From contig CAMRHE010000166.1 of assembly GCA_947044405.1 (NCBI GenBank), positions 2,109,501-2,173,500 on the forward strand: DNA of 64,000 bases. Direction: 5' to 3'. The translations under genes and the position numbers were made by a program. Every line of letters begins with the position of its first letter. The stretch's first letter is position 1. This document shows, in pieces, positions 30,080 through 42,956 of this stretch. This DNA comes from Leptodactylus fallax. Its lineage: Eukaryota > Chordata > Amphibia > Anura > Leptodactylidae. The notes below the pieces were generated by a model. It had not been told where the DNA came from, made no database searches, and saw only the letters and a list, made by a program, of their open reading frames with translations.

Positions 30080-30770
30080 CCCAGTGAGTGCCACGAATGT
30101 TGATGGTTGAACCAAAAACATGTCGCCAGCAATTTGGCCAAGAGAATTTAGACATGCTTAGAGTAAATCCAGGAGACTTCTATTCTCGGGTTGTTACGGG
30201 TGAAAAAACATGGGTCCCCTACCATGATCCTTGAGACCAAACAAGTGTCCATGCAATGGAAGCACAAGGTCACCAACTCCAAAGACATTTCATGTGCAGC
30301 AATCAGCTGGTAAGGTCATGGCAACAGTTTTTTGGGATACAGAAAGTGTTTTATTACTAGAATTCATGCCACACAAGACAACAACTACTGGAGATGCCTA
30401 TGATTCCAAAATGAAAGCATTATGTGAGGCTATCAAAGAGAAATACCTTGACAAGTTGTCGGCAGGTGTGTTGCTGCTTCATGACAATGCGATAGATCAC
30501 AAATCACAAGCTGCTATCAGGGAATGTGGCTTCATGGAGCTTAACCATCCACCCAACGTCCCAGACCTGGTTCCCAGTCATTACTTTCACTTTCATAACC
30601 TGAAGAAACGTCTGCATGGGAAACAATTTCCTGATAATGCAAAGAGGTGGTAACAGGGTTCATGCAGCAGCAAGTAGCCTCCTTCTATTCTGAGGGCATT
30701 CAATCACTGGAGTTGAAGTGGAATAAGTGTGTTGAAGTCAAGGGGGATTACATTGAAAAATAGAAAGTTT
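30080..30770 (+). pseudogene. Degenerate mariner transposase
   Basis: Several frames together read as a mariner transposase. RVNPGDFYSRVVTGEKTWV is followed by SAGKVMATVFWDTESVLLLE, then GVLLLHDNAIDHKSQAAI and VPDLVPSHYFHFHNLKKRL, and finally a KCVEVKGDYIEK-like C-terminus near 30730-30760. The first two catalytic Asp remain (VFWD, LLHDN). The third position of the DD34D signature is His in VPSHYF, and only 31 residues separate it from the second Asp because of small deletions. No ATG-initiated full frame exists. TIRs were not identified. Confidence 0.85.
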
Positions 30771-30949
30771 AATATTCTCAGAAAATTTTGTTTTTATATT
30801 CAGGTAGATAACTCTTTGAACACCTCTCATAGGCCTCTAAAGTCTAAAAAAAATGTAAACAATTGATATAGGTATATCAAGATGACCACTATGGCACAAA
30901 CAGTACCTAAAGCCTCCTTGTGAATGGAGTGACAGTGTGCTTGCATGAT

Positions 30950-31033
30950 ACACCACATGGGGCCCCGGCCTCAAGCTGATTTTCACAATCACTGGAGGTT
31001 CACCAACTTCAAAATTAAACCAGTTAAAACGTA
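30950..31033 (+). repeat. 84-bp direct repeat, right copy
   Basis: Second copy of 29924-30007. Just before it (30905-30948) is CTAAAGCCTCCTTGTGAATG, which also ends the hairpin at 31455-31645. Confidence 0.85.
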
Positions 31034-31454
31034 CCCTGGTCAACAGGAAATTCACCAACACTATAAATATTATTGGATATTCAAAAAATCAACAACTCAC
31101 ATAGTTCATCAAACGTTGAGAAGAGGGAATGGTATTACCAACATCCAAATAGTCGTCAGGTATTCATTTTCAAACCTGGGTTCTCCAAGGGTGAGGAGTG
31201 GAAAACTGTTCCTCAAAACTGACCTTAGATCCCATCAAAAAATAGCTTCCACCGTTACAAAGATGGTCCCCGATTCTCAGATTCAAATATCTGCTTAATC
31301 TCTCTATTCCAAACGCCTTTTGTTCCAGGTGTCCTCAGGGTATCTAAAAAGCAAAGTGCATAGATAGTGCAGTAAGGTGATAGTTGCTATTTACAGTCTA
31401 ATCAGTGTCCAATTGCTGGCGGTCCAAACACCTGTGATAAGGAGCACAGATGCC
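31034..31454. other. No recognisable gene
   Basis: A 3'-UTR-like stretch (CTGGGTTCTCCAAGGGTGAG to CTGGCGGTCCAAACACC) with no long frame. It may be the end of an element I cannot identify. Confidence 0.4.
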
Positions 31455-31645
31455 TGTAAGTCCCCCTAAAACTGCCTTGTGAATGGAGCGCCAATGTACT
31501 TGCATGACTGGAGCTCCGTTCAATTCAATGAGGCTGCTACAAGTGTAATCTCTGGCAGCACCTGCAGCTGCATAAAAGTAAATGCAGCGCCGATCACAAA
31601 AGTGCATTGGGGCTCCATTCACAAGGAGGCTTTAGGGGACTTTCG
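31455..31645. repeat. Hairpin repeat
   Basis: CTTGTGAATGGAGCGCCAAT on the left is mirrored by ATTGGGGCTCCATTCACAAG on the right (about 31472-31491 and 31606-31625), with CCCCTAAA and TTTAGGGG further out. An inner inverted pair lies between. No coding content. Confidence 0.65.
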
Positions 31646-33343
31646 GGGGCCCTCCATTCCTGCTCATCACTAGGGAACCTGGCGTTTGGGACCCCAGTGA
31701 TTGAACACTTATCCCATGTCCTATGGATATGGGATAAATGTCCAAAATGGCAAAACCCCTTTAAGTAGTGCTTTTTTCACCAACAAAGTGGGTGTGCAGA
31801 GAGAAAAAACTCCAACCCAAAGCATGGGGATATTCAGCTCTACCCCACAGTGGTGGCGGAGCTAAAGCAACTTCACAGTGGAGAGGTTAAAGTCTGTATA
31901 TTTGCGCTGTTCTGTCCATTCCCTGGGGTGTGTCATCATAGCAGCAGGCATATGATCATAGTGTTTCATCATAGCAGCATGTCATAGCAGCAGGCACTCC
32001 TTATAGGGCCAGAGAATTGACCTAGCATAGCAGAGAAATTATTCAAGGTGGTAGCTCTAGGTCTTCTGAACAACTAATATGATGTATTTGTAAGCCCTTT
32101 CCTCCTTCCTCTTCTTACAGAGGAAGTGGGGGGAAGATGGACAGCAGTGGTCTGTAGAAAGGGAGGTCTATATGTCTTACTCCCAGAGGGAGCAGTTGTG
32201 CAAAATGCCACAGCGCAGAATGCCACTAGAATTAAATTTTGACAAGTGTGCGTAAAGTTCAAGTGAATCACAATAGCTATTCAATATTGTTCAGGGGCCA
32301 GAATAGGAGAGAGCTCTGCCACAATGTGTAAAAATGACAAGAAGCTGCAAAACATCTAAAGTGTAGTTGTAGTTAAGGTGCCCCTTTTTGATATCTGTAT
32401 TCACAAAGTACACTGATCAATAAAAACACATAGGAATTAAGATTTCATGCAATATGGCTGACTACTTGGGAGTTAAATATCTCCACTATTTAAGAGAATT
32501 AGAAAAATCTGTCCAGTTGGTGGCACCTCTTGACCTCGATTGGTGCAATAGTTGAAATAACAGGGTACACCTTCACATGTTTCAGATTTTATTGTAGAAT
32601 TTCTGTGGCTGAAACTGTTACATTCACTTGAACAGGTCTTGTAAATGTACAGGTGCTTGCTGTTAAAGGGATTGTCCAAATCCAAATCAATTTTTTTTTT
32701 TTATACTGATGACCTACCCACATGGTAGGTTATCACTCGGTGTCCAGCAGCCTGGAGGCTGCCGTAAGCTGCTAGTGGGCAGGAAGTATGCGAGGCACCA
32801 CTCTGATTCAAGTACTATTGTAGAAGCAGCGGCTTTGCATGCACTCCCTCTCCAATAGCAGTTTCTGGTACAGCTGATTTGTTCAGGGTCCAGGTGTCTT
32901 TCTCTGGCTTCTGTATTGAGAGCTGTCTCTGCCTCTCACTGAATGATATGCTTGGTCCACACTAGCATTTGTCTCTCCATTGTTCAGGTCCACATGGGAC
33001 CCAAAAGATGGAGAGTCCGTAAAAAAAAAAGCGATTGCCTGCGGACACCCGCAGACCCCATGCACTATAATGAAGTCCACCAGGTTTCTGCCGATTTTCT
33101 ACTGAAATCGCAGGAGAGAAAAGTCCTCCATGCAGGACTTATCTGTCCAAAGATTGTAGCCAGAATCTGCAATGGAGCCTCTTAAGGAGACTCCAATATG
33201 GATGTGAACGTAGCCTGACTGTGTATGGAGCAGGGACTTGGAGTATAGGCTGTGTAAATTGTACAGAAAATGAGGGTGGAGGAGAGTCATTTCAAACAGT
33301 GATATCTCGGACATAATATAACGTGCAATCTTGCTTTTGGTAT
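31646..33343. other. No gene; fragments of dispersed repeats
   Basis: The only structure I can support is a GGGATTGTCCAAATCC repeat start at about 32664-32760, of the same type as 45367. A GTCCGTAAAAAAAAAAGCG/CCCATGCACTATAATG segment near 33017-33070 looks like a MITE body. No frame is convincing. Confidence 0.45.
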
Positions 33344-33407
33344 CAGTCGGGATTGGGATATTTATATGTAACTGCATAATATACATGGCATATCCCAATC
33401 CCGACTG
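33344..33407. repeat. 17-bp perfect inverted repeat with 30-base loop
   Basis: CAGTCGGGATTGGGATA (33344-33360) and TATCCCAATCCCGACTG (33391-33407) are exact reverse complements. An ATATCTCGGACATAATAT stretch precedes it. Confidence 0.9.
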
Positions 33408-33429
33408 TATACAGCAGCCTGTAATACAA

Positions 33430-33695
33430 ATAAATGAGACAAGCCTGGGAGCCTTCAATAGGCTCCTGGCTGTCATAGAAAATGATTGCCAGCCACGGAT
33501 CTCGTTCCGGGCGCCAGTGATCTACAGAAAAATGGCAGTGCCCATGCGCCTCCACAAAAATTGCATCAGGTTTGATCGAGGTGCCATAGGTTTTAATGCC
33601 CGCTATCAGTGCAGCCACTGATTGCAGGCATTAGCATTGGATCTTTGCCGTATAATACCCATAATAGTACGTAGGATGTCAGGAAGGGGTTAACT
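33430..33695 (-). repeat. Reversed fragment of the ACCCCTTA-ended DNA repeat
   Basis: AATAGGCTCCTGGCTGTCAT here is the reverse complement of the ATGACAGCCGGGAGCCTATT in 22137-22158 apart from single changes. The stretch ends GTCAGGAAGGGGTTAAC, matching the terminal TAAGGGGTTAA of that family. Confidence 0.55.
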
Positions 33696-34794
33696 AAACT
33701 AAGAGTTTGTATAAGGAACTGATACCGATATAATCATACAAAAATTGGTCGGTATATTCCTTCAGTTTTTGTTTTTTTTAATATAACCACCTGTATACAT
33801 AGACCTATAGAATGTGTGAACTCACATCTTAAATTTTTTGTGAATTACATTTTGTTTGTATAAGGGGTATACTTGTCTGTGCAATTTTAATTGCAAAGTT
33901 GAATTTTTATACAATGCTTGTTCCTAATCATGGTTCATGCAAAGCTGCATTAAGATCACTGTGTCTCATTTAATAGAGAAGGTGATTCTGAATCACCTTC
34001 TCATTAGGGGCAACGTACTATACTATATGTAGTATAGTAGGGGCCAAGTCAGCCGCCCTAGATCACGCTCAGTTGTCCTGGACGACATGTCCCAATTTCA
34101 ATTCTATCTGCATCCTCAGATGGGGAGGAGGGATGGCTGTTCTCGGGACAGATATAATATCACAGTCAGCTCTGCTATTCTATATAGTTATACAAAGGAG
34201 AAATAAACTTTCTGATTAAATATATCAACATCAGCAAATTTACCCCAAGGTCAGACTGTGCAATGCTCACAGTGCAAAAAATCCTACAGTTGGTCATAGC
34301 TGTAATTTTTTAAACAGTCTGCTTTCTTTTAACCCTTATATATGGCTAGCTTAAGTTCATATTGAAAGCTTAATATTTTCCTCCCTCACTTCTGCCTTAC
34401 ACGTCTGTTTTGTTACATTTCTACTACTGGCTATCTGGCTCAGTTCATAAACTAAGCTAGCACCCTTCACTATTAAAGCTGATTCAAAGGCAGAAAAGAA
34501 GGCTGCATTAGCTATTGAACTGAGCCAAATGCTAGACCCCTTCATCTCGTCATTGACACACTAGGAGTGGGAGGAAGCCCCCTGCTGAGTTGGAACGCAC
34601 AGCTACAGTGGAGGTAGAGAAAATCTAGGGTATCTGATGGCAAATGAAATCTGTTTATCTATGCAAAGTTGAAACTCAAAATAATGAAAGTATATTAGGC
34701 TGGGTTTGCAAAGTGTTTTTTACTTGAGGCTGCACATGGTGCCTTTTTACTGAAGAACTGCAAGCAGTTTTTAATTGCAGTTAAGAACGCATTC
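33696..34794. other. No recognisable gene
   Basis: AT-rich sequence with a small palindrome (ACTATACTATATGTAGTATAG, shortened here as a 10-bp arm pair near 34017-34040). No supported coding sequence. Confidence 0.45.
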
Positions 34795-35108
34795 ACATGA
34801 CCGAGTTTCAGCCGTGACACTCGGTCCCTGTGTTGGCTGGATTTACGGGCCTGCATGTTATGCCAGGAGAAGGACTCCTGGCAGTATAGTTAACTATGCG
34901 GCTAGGAATCCCTGTCTCCCAGCGACATATATAGTGTCCCATTCTATAATCACTACAGGACAGTATGTCGCAGAGAGGCAGGGACTCCTATTCGCATAGA
35001 TAACTATACTGCTAGGAGTTCCTCTCCCGGCATAAGGTGTAGGCTGGTAAATTCGGCTAACATGTGGACTGAGTTTCATGGTTGAAACTTGGTCATGTGA
35101 ATGAGCCC
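34795..35108. repeat. Foldback element, complete
   Basis: The left arm starts GAACGCATTCACATGACC and the right arm ends GGTCATGTGAATGAGCCC, with TAA at 34792-34794 and at 35109-35111. The arms pair over about 140 bases each (GAGTTTCAGCCGTGACACTC versus GAGTTTCATGGTTGAAACTT region; ATAGTTAACTATGCGGCTAG versus CGCATAGATAACTATACTGC). It is the uninterrupted relative of 21735-22711. Confidence 0.75.
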
Positions 35109-35254
35109 TAAGAGTAGCACCTATCTAGCCAGTACACCAGAGGTTTTCAATTTAATGGCCTTTAGCATTCAGATAACATGTGTTACTCATTACGGCAATT
35201 AAACACTACATAAAGTTCTTCAGGAAAAATGTGCTGTGTAAACCCAGCCTAAGG

Positions 35255-35540
35255 CTAAACCCCCACATAGTGAAACGCAGCAAAAAAAAAAAACACTACT
35301 GGTAACAAACATAGTGAAAACATGTTGTTTTTCTCCACAGCAGTGAATAATAGCCATTTTTTTAACAGACGTCACACAGGAGCATTAAATTTTATATCAA
35401 TGAATTAGGGCTATTCACGTGATCATTATTTTGACGGTCATATCCTATTTTTGTCGGGTGCAAAATGGCCATGAAAAATGGACGTTTTTCACAGCCATTT
35501 TGTACCTGCGCCATTTAAACGTAGCTTTAGTGTAAGAATT
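35255..35540. repeat. Two MITE-like fragments
   Basis: CCCCCACATAGTGAAACGCAGC (22 bases, 35261 onward) is a decayed end of the GGCCCCATGTA family. From 35330, AATAGCCATTTTTTTAACAG and GGACGTTTTTCACAGCCATT recall the element at 12510, ending AAACGTAGCTTTAG. Neither is complete. Confidence 0.45.
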
Positions 35541-37689
35541 CGGAGAAGAGTTCCACTGTATTTTGCCTTTATTGGGCAAGCACAAATTCCAAATTCCGCT
35601 AGCGGATTTTGACAAATGCCGCGTCAAGTTCCACACTGATGGAAAAGGTATATTTTCCACCTCCCATTCATTTCAAAGGGATTTCTCAGATGGAAGCCGC
35701 CAGAAGAACGAACAGGATGCATATTTTTCCGCTAGCTGAAAAAATCAGCTAGCATTACAAATCTGCTACTGCCTCCCATTGAAACGAATGGGAGGCAGAT
35801 TCCGCATCAAAATCAGTGTCAAGTTCCTACATGGGAACTTACAGCTGCAGTTTTTAATTGAAGTAATGAGTAGCTTGTGTAACCATGTATTTCACCTCTA
35901 TGCTAATGGCCATTAAATTGAAAACCTCTGGTTTACTGGTATAGTAGAGATGTACTACTCATAATGGTAGTTAAAAATTGCAATTCTTAAGTAAAGAAAA
36001 AAAGCACTGTATAAACCCTGCCTTATTAAGTTTATTTTATTTGCCAAACAATAGAGTTTTTCTTTTGTTGAACAACCCCTTTCATGCCTTTTATATTAAA
36101 TATTTGCACTGAAATTTGCCAATTTTGCTTCTAGTTCACTGCAACTGATGCAGTATACTTACATCTAAGTAGCTAAATCCTGCATGTCAGATAACCATTT
36201 GGCTCAGTGTATTTATTAATCGCTCTGTACACTGCTTTACCTTCCTATGGCTTATAAAACCACAATTTAATTAAATGCCTGTCAAGCTGATCCTGCCTGC
36301 AGTTCACAGTGTGTGCAGCATCACTAAGCAGTATTTTTTTCACTATCTTCAATGATTTAAAGACAGATTAAATGCAAGGATTATGGTTATGTCTATTTCA
36401 GGCAAGACAAGATCTGACATTATGTACAATATATGTGCTTTTATCTCATGCAAATATAGACCAGTTGTGAATAATATTCATGGAACTATTTTATTATAGT
36501 TCTTATAGAATAGCTTTAAGAACTTTACACCGATATTCACTGCAGTATGATAAAACGGCCATACTCAGTTTTTCTAAGATACTTACACAGAGGTAGCCGT
36601 AGATTATATAGTATTATAAATGACATTCGATCAGTGGTGAACTACCTGAAAAATAAAAATGCTTTGCAGAATGCATTTTAACCGTTCTATGACACAGGAT
36701 CTTTTTGTTTTGTTTTTTTTAATCTTTTAATGCTGGCTATTTTTTGAAGGACAATTTTTATTTTTTGTATGTACCAGCTTTACATTTTGATGGATTTAAT
36801 TTTGGTTGGACATAATAAAATTGATATTGACTTAATGTACGTTATTTTGTGATACATCTTTTGTTAGCATTATGGTCTTACCAGATATAGGACCCGTGAC
36901 CATGGTTGCAAACTTGCATGCTTTGGCCAAAATATCTAATAATACCTCATGGCTATGACTCATTTTCTGCAGGATGCAGCCAGGCTGTGTTGTGCTGGTT
37001 TAGGGGAAATGGGTGCTGGCGGCTGTGGGGTGTACAAAGTACTGCACAGCCTGCATGACTGAACAGTATGGGTGAAACTACAAGCCTTATCTGTGCACAT
37101 TAGAAATACAAGCATTCAAAATTTTATAATATAATTTGTGATGTTTAGCACAAGATGTGGCTTTTATAAATATATTGAGAGCTGATAGCCATAAATCTAT
37201 ATTTGGGTCTTTACTCCATTTTTGTAAGTCTATTAGAGACTCCTTAGAGGGGGGTTGAGAGCCAGATAAAAGGTGCTTATGCCCTTTAAAGATTTAAGGT
37301 GGTTATTTACAAATAGAGATAGTTTTCTAAGGGTGGAGCACACTTGAGAAATGTATAGAATTCCTGTTTTCCAATATCGAACTTCAAAGTAAGGTCCGAG
37401 AAGCAGCATAGGACATCATTGTCATATAGATAATTGATATAGTTAATATTGAAAGTTCTCCTGTGTGTAATGTGAAGGTCATGGTTAATATACTCAAGTA
37501 TGGCCAAGGGTATTTTTTTCTGTTTTGTTACAGGCACCTTGAATTGGAATTTGTAAAAGGATATAGTGAATATTTTGCTTGAGGACTCGAAGAGAGAAAA
37601 CATCTTTTGACTTTTTGCTATTTAGTGCTGCTTTCTTTATTTCTATCCATCTGTAGATGGTATTATACTTCATACGTTCTATCCAAAAT
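35541..37689. other. No gene; one possible foldback
   Basis: TTCCGCTAGCGGATTTTGAC near 35594 and CTCCCATTGAAACGAATGGG near 35771 suggest another GC-rich foldback (35541-35840). From 35850 to 37689 I see only AT-rich, unremarkable sequence with no homologous frame. Confidence 0.45.
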
Positions 37690-38140
37690 ATATATCTCAA
37701 TATCTCTGCGATGCTGCAGAGGTTGTGGCTTCACAGGCACTATATTACATCTCTTTTGGCAATGTCCCTTGCTCCTACCACTTTGGAAATCGATAAACCT
37801 TTTAACAGTTCAGTTACAAATACTTTCTCGCCCAATCCCTCCTGAACTGGGTATATTAGGTCTAGATATTGATCAAGTCTCCAATTCACATAGAACAGTG
37901 TTGTCATCTGATCCTTTCAACTTTATCATTTATTACATACAACTGGAAATTAGATATTATTCCCACTCTGACCTCTATAATCGAAAAAACCTAATACGAA
38001 TTATGTATATGAATATATACTGTATATATACATGCTCGCAACCAGTTTAAACTTCATAAATTCTTCAAGGATTGGCACTGCTGGACATCATCCAACCTAG
38101 CTTCATCTCTCACATACTAAATCCACAAAATCTGCTGTGA
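37690..38140 (+). pseudogene. C-terminal scrap of an L1/Tx1-type LINE ORF2
   Basis: CCRGCGFTGTILHLFWQCP (from 37712) has the C-x2-C...H-x4-C knuckle found at the end of L1-type ORF2 proteins. It is followed by weakly similar sequence and, in another frame near 38040-38080, by NQFKLHKFFKDWHCW, resembling the terminal KF-x-K-W stretch. There are multiple stops. The RT domain is not present. Confidence 0.6.
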
Positions 38141-39414
38141 TGACACCAATTTCAACGTTTAGAGTTTAGATGATCTCTCCTCCTTCCCCGAAATTTATGT
38201 CAGGACTGGACATGCTGTTAAAATGTCTAGAAAATTCACCTGTCTTGACAATGGCAATTCTTTTCTCATATATAAAATACTGTATACTTTCAATTCTACA
38301 ATTGACTTTACCTTCTGATAAAGTCATATGTTCAGACAAGACCTATAATGCTAATCTCTTGTATGAATATGACGCCAGCATTTTCCCCCATATGTCCCTG
38401 TTTTCCTTTCTGTACCCATATACACTATATGGCAATAATAATAATTGTAAGAAGAAATGCAAGCATTCACCCCCTCATGGATTGTAGGTAAGTGTGGATG
38501 TATCGGCGTCATTCATCTATGCAGTCAGCCCTCTGTCATTTACCACTTAGGCCTTTTGATATACTCTAGTGAACTATTTATTCATCTAACATCAGGTAAA
38601 TCTGGCCTTTCCTTCAGTGATATGATTAATAATGTCTCATTAAGTGAACTGTGTGCTAGGACTAGTGTATGGGGACTAGCCTCACTGAAACTCTTCCCTC
38701 TACTTCCCCTTCTAATTGTTACCAAGTCAGCTGTTTAATTTTCCTGCTCCTCCAGGCTGCCATCCTCTTTCATCTGCCCTAGTGATTTATAGTAAGGGAT
38801 TTCAGTGTTGAAATTCCAATCCATATGTAGTTAGCACCCCCTAGTGGGGGCTGCAAGTCGTCAGAAATTTCTCATATATGAAGTCAAAAACATAGGTTCC
38901 CTATACAGAGTTTTGTGAGCACTTTATGATCATTCCTAAAATGGAATGATTGACTGTGGAAACTGGGCTCATTATTATTAATTCCTATGATTTTTGGATT
39001 TGTATATGTCCCTACATGCAAAAGTGCACCAAATCCGCACTATATTGACATCACTTAATTTAATTTTGAGCCCATAAACATTCACAAAAAAATGCATTTT
39101 AAAAATCTAAGCTTTTGCCTCTTTTTTTTTTTTCTTTCTTTTTTTTTCTTATCCTAAATGACAGGCATTTATTGAATGTAGTGGGTGACAACATCTGTGT
39201 TCGGCTTTTACTATAATTATTTAAAACAATTATCTGACTGTTAAGTATTGAATAATAGTTATAAAACTGTCTGAATAGTAAAGCATTTGTGAGATTGTGC
39301 TTTTTAATAAAAATAGTTTCAATATTTTTCTATAATTATACTTAGAGATAATATGTAGTTACAACAAAGCTCTATTCATCTAAAAATTACACGATTAATG
39401 CCGAAATGGATTAC
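38141..39414. other. No recognisable gene
   Basis: Two open stretches on the + strand (about 38170-38487 and 38457-38738) have no recognisable motif and biased composition. A pyrimidine tract lies at 39118-39150. Confidence 0.45.
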
Positions 39415-39422
39415 ATTGTTAG

Positions 39423-39695
39423 CAGTGGCGTAACTAAATTCTTGTGTGCCCCGATGCAAACTTTTGTTCGGGGCCCCCTACCTCATCCCTACAACGAACT
39501 CTTGATAGTGATGGATACGGCTGCTAGGGAGTTTAATCAACCTTAGTGTGGTTAGGGTAATCTGTGCATCTCCTTGGCTTATGGGCCAGATGGAAGCTGC
39601 AATCTCAAAACTGATGACAGTGCTTAAGGGCCCCCTAAGGCTTCTGGGACCCCGGTGCGACTGCAACCTCTGCACCCCCTTAAGTTACACCCATG
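39423..39695. mobile_element. hAT-type MITE with 8-bp target duplication
   Basis: The ends are CAGTGGCGTAACTAAA and TTAAGTTACACCCATG, imperfect inverted copies of the CAGTGGCGTAACTA type common in hAT elements. The flanks ATTGTTAG (39415-39422) and GTTGTTAG (39696-39703) agree at seven of eight bases, the duplication length expected for hAT. The body is GGGGCCCC-rich near both ends. There is no transposase; it would depend on one supplied elsewhere. Confidence 0.85.
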
Positions 39696-39703
39696 GTTGT
39701 TAG

Positions 39704-40595
39704 GCATTGCTTGGCTTGCTGGAACACAGTCCCAACTAGTGTGAGGTCCATCTCAAGCCTTTGCTTCATGGAGGATAACCAGCATCCATATGGGAAAAAC
39801 AGGCACAAAAAAGGCACCAAAGCATTTACAAAAGACTGCAACACCAGACATAGCCATCTCCAGCTTCTTCCAGCTCCTCTAAGATATCCAGCAATCTACA
39901 GACAGTGTTTTAACACTTGTGCAGTGTTAAAGTGGGCCCTCTCTCCTTCATATCTTCCTGTAGACAGAATGTCAACATCTTCTGATTTACCTGCTCCCTG
40001 TACTGGAGATCCATGCTGCAGTGATTCTCAGGAGGTGTCCTCCTTTTCTCCCATCACCCCATTGCAAACTTTCAGGGGGATCCTGATGGCTGGACAGATG
40101 CCATATTCAAAAGTACCGTCCATCCTGTGTGAACATGTTTTAGCAGTTTGCGGGGTGCTTGAGCATCATGTACTACAACTATGTTAATATATGGATTCAA
40201 GATGGGGGAAACACAGACTGGGGTGTTAGTCCTCATCATTCATGAATATCTGATTCATTCTTGGGCAAGGACGGTGACCCCACATCAAACCGATTACTCA
40301 ACTGGAAGCACTAACTACACTTCAAGAAGTCTCTTGAACATGTTCCGTACTTCTTAGTAAGTGCTTTGCAGTTATTTGCACCGAAAGCACAGACAACCTA
40401 TTGATTGGAATGACCTACTGTATATTTGATAACCTACGTATATCAGATCAGTGGGAGTTTAACATCTGAAACCCCCACCGATCAGCTGATTGATGGGACT
40501 GCAATTCTCAGATGAGAGCTGTGATCTGTTCTTCATGACACTGGCATCAAGTCCATCAGTCAAATCATTAAGACAGCTCAGCCTTAAACAGCCGC
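39704..40595. other. Open stretch of unknown meaning
   Basis: A 164-codon frame (39693-40187, +) covers most of this stretch, but it starts inside the MITE flank, has no motif I recognise and no ATG context of note. I do not call it a gene. The region 40430-40595 shows the palindromic GATCAGCTGATT type found in the dispersed TTTTCCAG repeats. Confidence 0.35.
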
Positions 40596-40745
40596 ATTGT
40601 ATGAGAGATCCGTGAAAATGGGAGCCTCTTGGGTACAAAATGACCATGAAAAATGGATGCTTTTCACCCAAAGGTCATCTGAATGTAGGTTTATTCAAGT
40701 GAATGAAACTGACTATTACTGCTATACACCATGCAATGTAGCATT
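40596..40745. repeat. Fragment of the ACATTCA-ended MITE family
   Basis: GAGATCCGTGAAAATGGGAG, AAAGGTCATCTGAATGTAGG and TTTATTCAAGTGAATG repeat the right-hand part of 12510-12803 in the same order. From 40746 to 42100 I see AT-rich sequence and no gene. Confidence 0.5.
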
Positions 40746-42110
40746 CACACAATGGCCCCCAACCCCTTCAACCAGCTAAATGGAGGTCCCAGTAGTTGAA
40801 CTTTTACCAATCTGATAAATATAACACAGACCATCAATATCTAAATCTTACAAGTAAAATCCCTTTGACCTGTTTGTTCTCTTCAGGATTTCTTCTTTTT
40901 CAGAAACATGCAGAAAATCCTGCAGACAAGCATAGATACAGTGTGGATTACCTGTATATCCTGTTTATCATTCAGTTCTAGATTTAGTGTTCCTTTAAAG
41001 ATGGAGAAATACTATAAAGAGTAGGTCTAATATTTCTTTAAAAAGGAACAAAAACAGAACTTGTCAAATATCCTATCACTTTGTCTACAGCTCTAATAGC
41101 TACAGAATAAAAAATAGACCACTATAACATGCAATTTAACATATTTCTTAAAAACAAATCATTTTCTAAAATCAACCTAAAGTTATGCAGAACCAAAATA
41201 AGGTGCAAATGTAAGTCTATTGTACTACTGTATTCTTCCAATTTCATAAGGGAGCATTGAGAGATTTTTTTTTCCTGATGGATGAATACATAATCTAACA
41301 GTGACATGTTGAACTGGATAACGAATTTTGGAGGTATACTCCTATTAAAGCATTGCACCATACACCAAAAATAAAGCACCAGTATACGGTATTAGCAAAA
41401 TTTTCTTCTGCAATTTCAATCTATGAAGTGAATCTGGAATAGCTCTTAATGTAGTTATTCCATTCATTGCCTGTAGTCAACAGAAAAGGAATCCAACCAT
41501 GAAAATGAGTCAGGGCATAGCATATCTGTCCCTGAAAATAAACGAGAAGGGTATTGGAAAGACTGAGATTCCATTCTGTATTGTTTTCTCTTCTGTGCCA
41601 TCTTATGTGCATTTTATTCACTTTGCATAGTGATTAGTCAATGAACCTAAACAGATAGCATTTGTAGTTGTTAGAATTTACAGATTTTGTTAAAAAATTA
41701 TTAAAAATTTATTTTTTTATTATTATATTGTAAACATTGATGATGTTATACTATTATTATATTGACATAAATGGTTTAACCTAAAAGATTAACATTATTT
41801 TGACAAATAACAAATTGAAATTATTATTATTAATAATAAATAATGATTTTATTCTGACATTGAGTGAACAACATTCTTAGTCAATATTTCTGTTATCATG
41901 ATCAATATACAAATCTCATATATAAAAACACTAATACTAATTCAGATAGTATAGCCTTCTTCAATTGACGATTGTGGTAAAATGCTTTCTTAGAAATGCA
42001 GTCATGAAGGCAGAGGAAACAATTGCTCATACGAGGCACAAAGTAACAGCAATAGATTGCAGACATAGGTCTCTATTGGTCGCTAGAGGTGCACGTCACT
42101 CCCATTTTAC

Positions 42111-42118
42111 TATATAAT
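42111..42118 (+). promoter_or_regulatory. Candidate TATA box for the GPR83-type gene
   Basis: TATATAAT lies about 380 bases before the receptor ATG, with a CCAAT-like ATTGG at 42075 and a CGTCA half-site at 42094. Transcription would start near 42140. A short upstream frame (ATGACACTTGTG..., seven codons, from 42146) would then lie in the leader. All of this is inferred from sequence alone. Confidence 0.4.
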
Positions 42119-42306
42119 AGAGGAGCAAGCTTCAGTGTTGAACATGACACTTGTGAAGGATGCATAGAAGGAGGGGAGAGGAGGGATTCAGCCTGCAATC
42201 CCGGCTTTCTTCTTCTGCAATGTTTTATCACTGACTTTGCTGAGACAAAGTTGTGATTTATTGTGAGTAGCAAGTTAGGAACTTAACATCCAGTTAATTT
42301 ACCTGA

Positions 42307-42954
<648 letters not shown>

Positions 42955-42956
42955 TA

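Noticed and set aside
39693..40187. 164-codon open frame on the + strand
   Set aside because: It starts at the edge of the hAT MITE, has no recognisable motif and no relatives I know. A frame of this length is possible by chance here.
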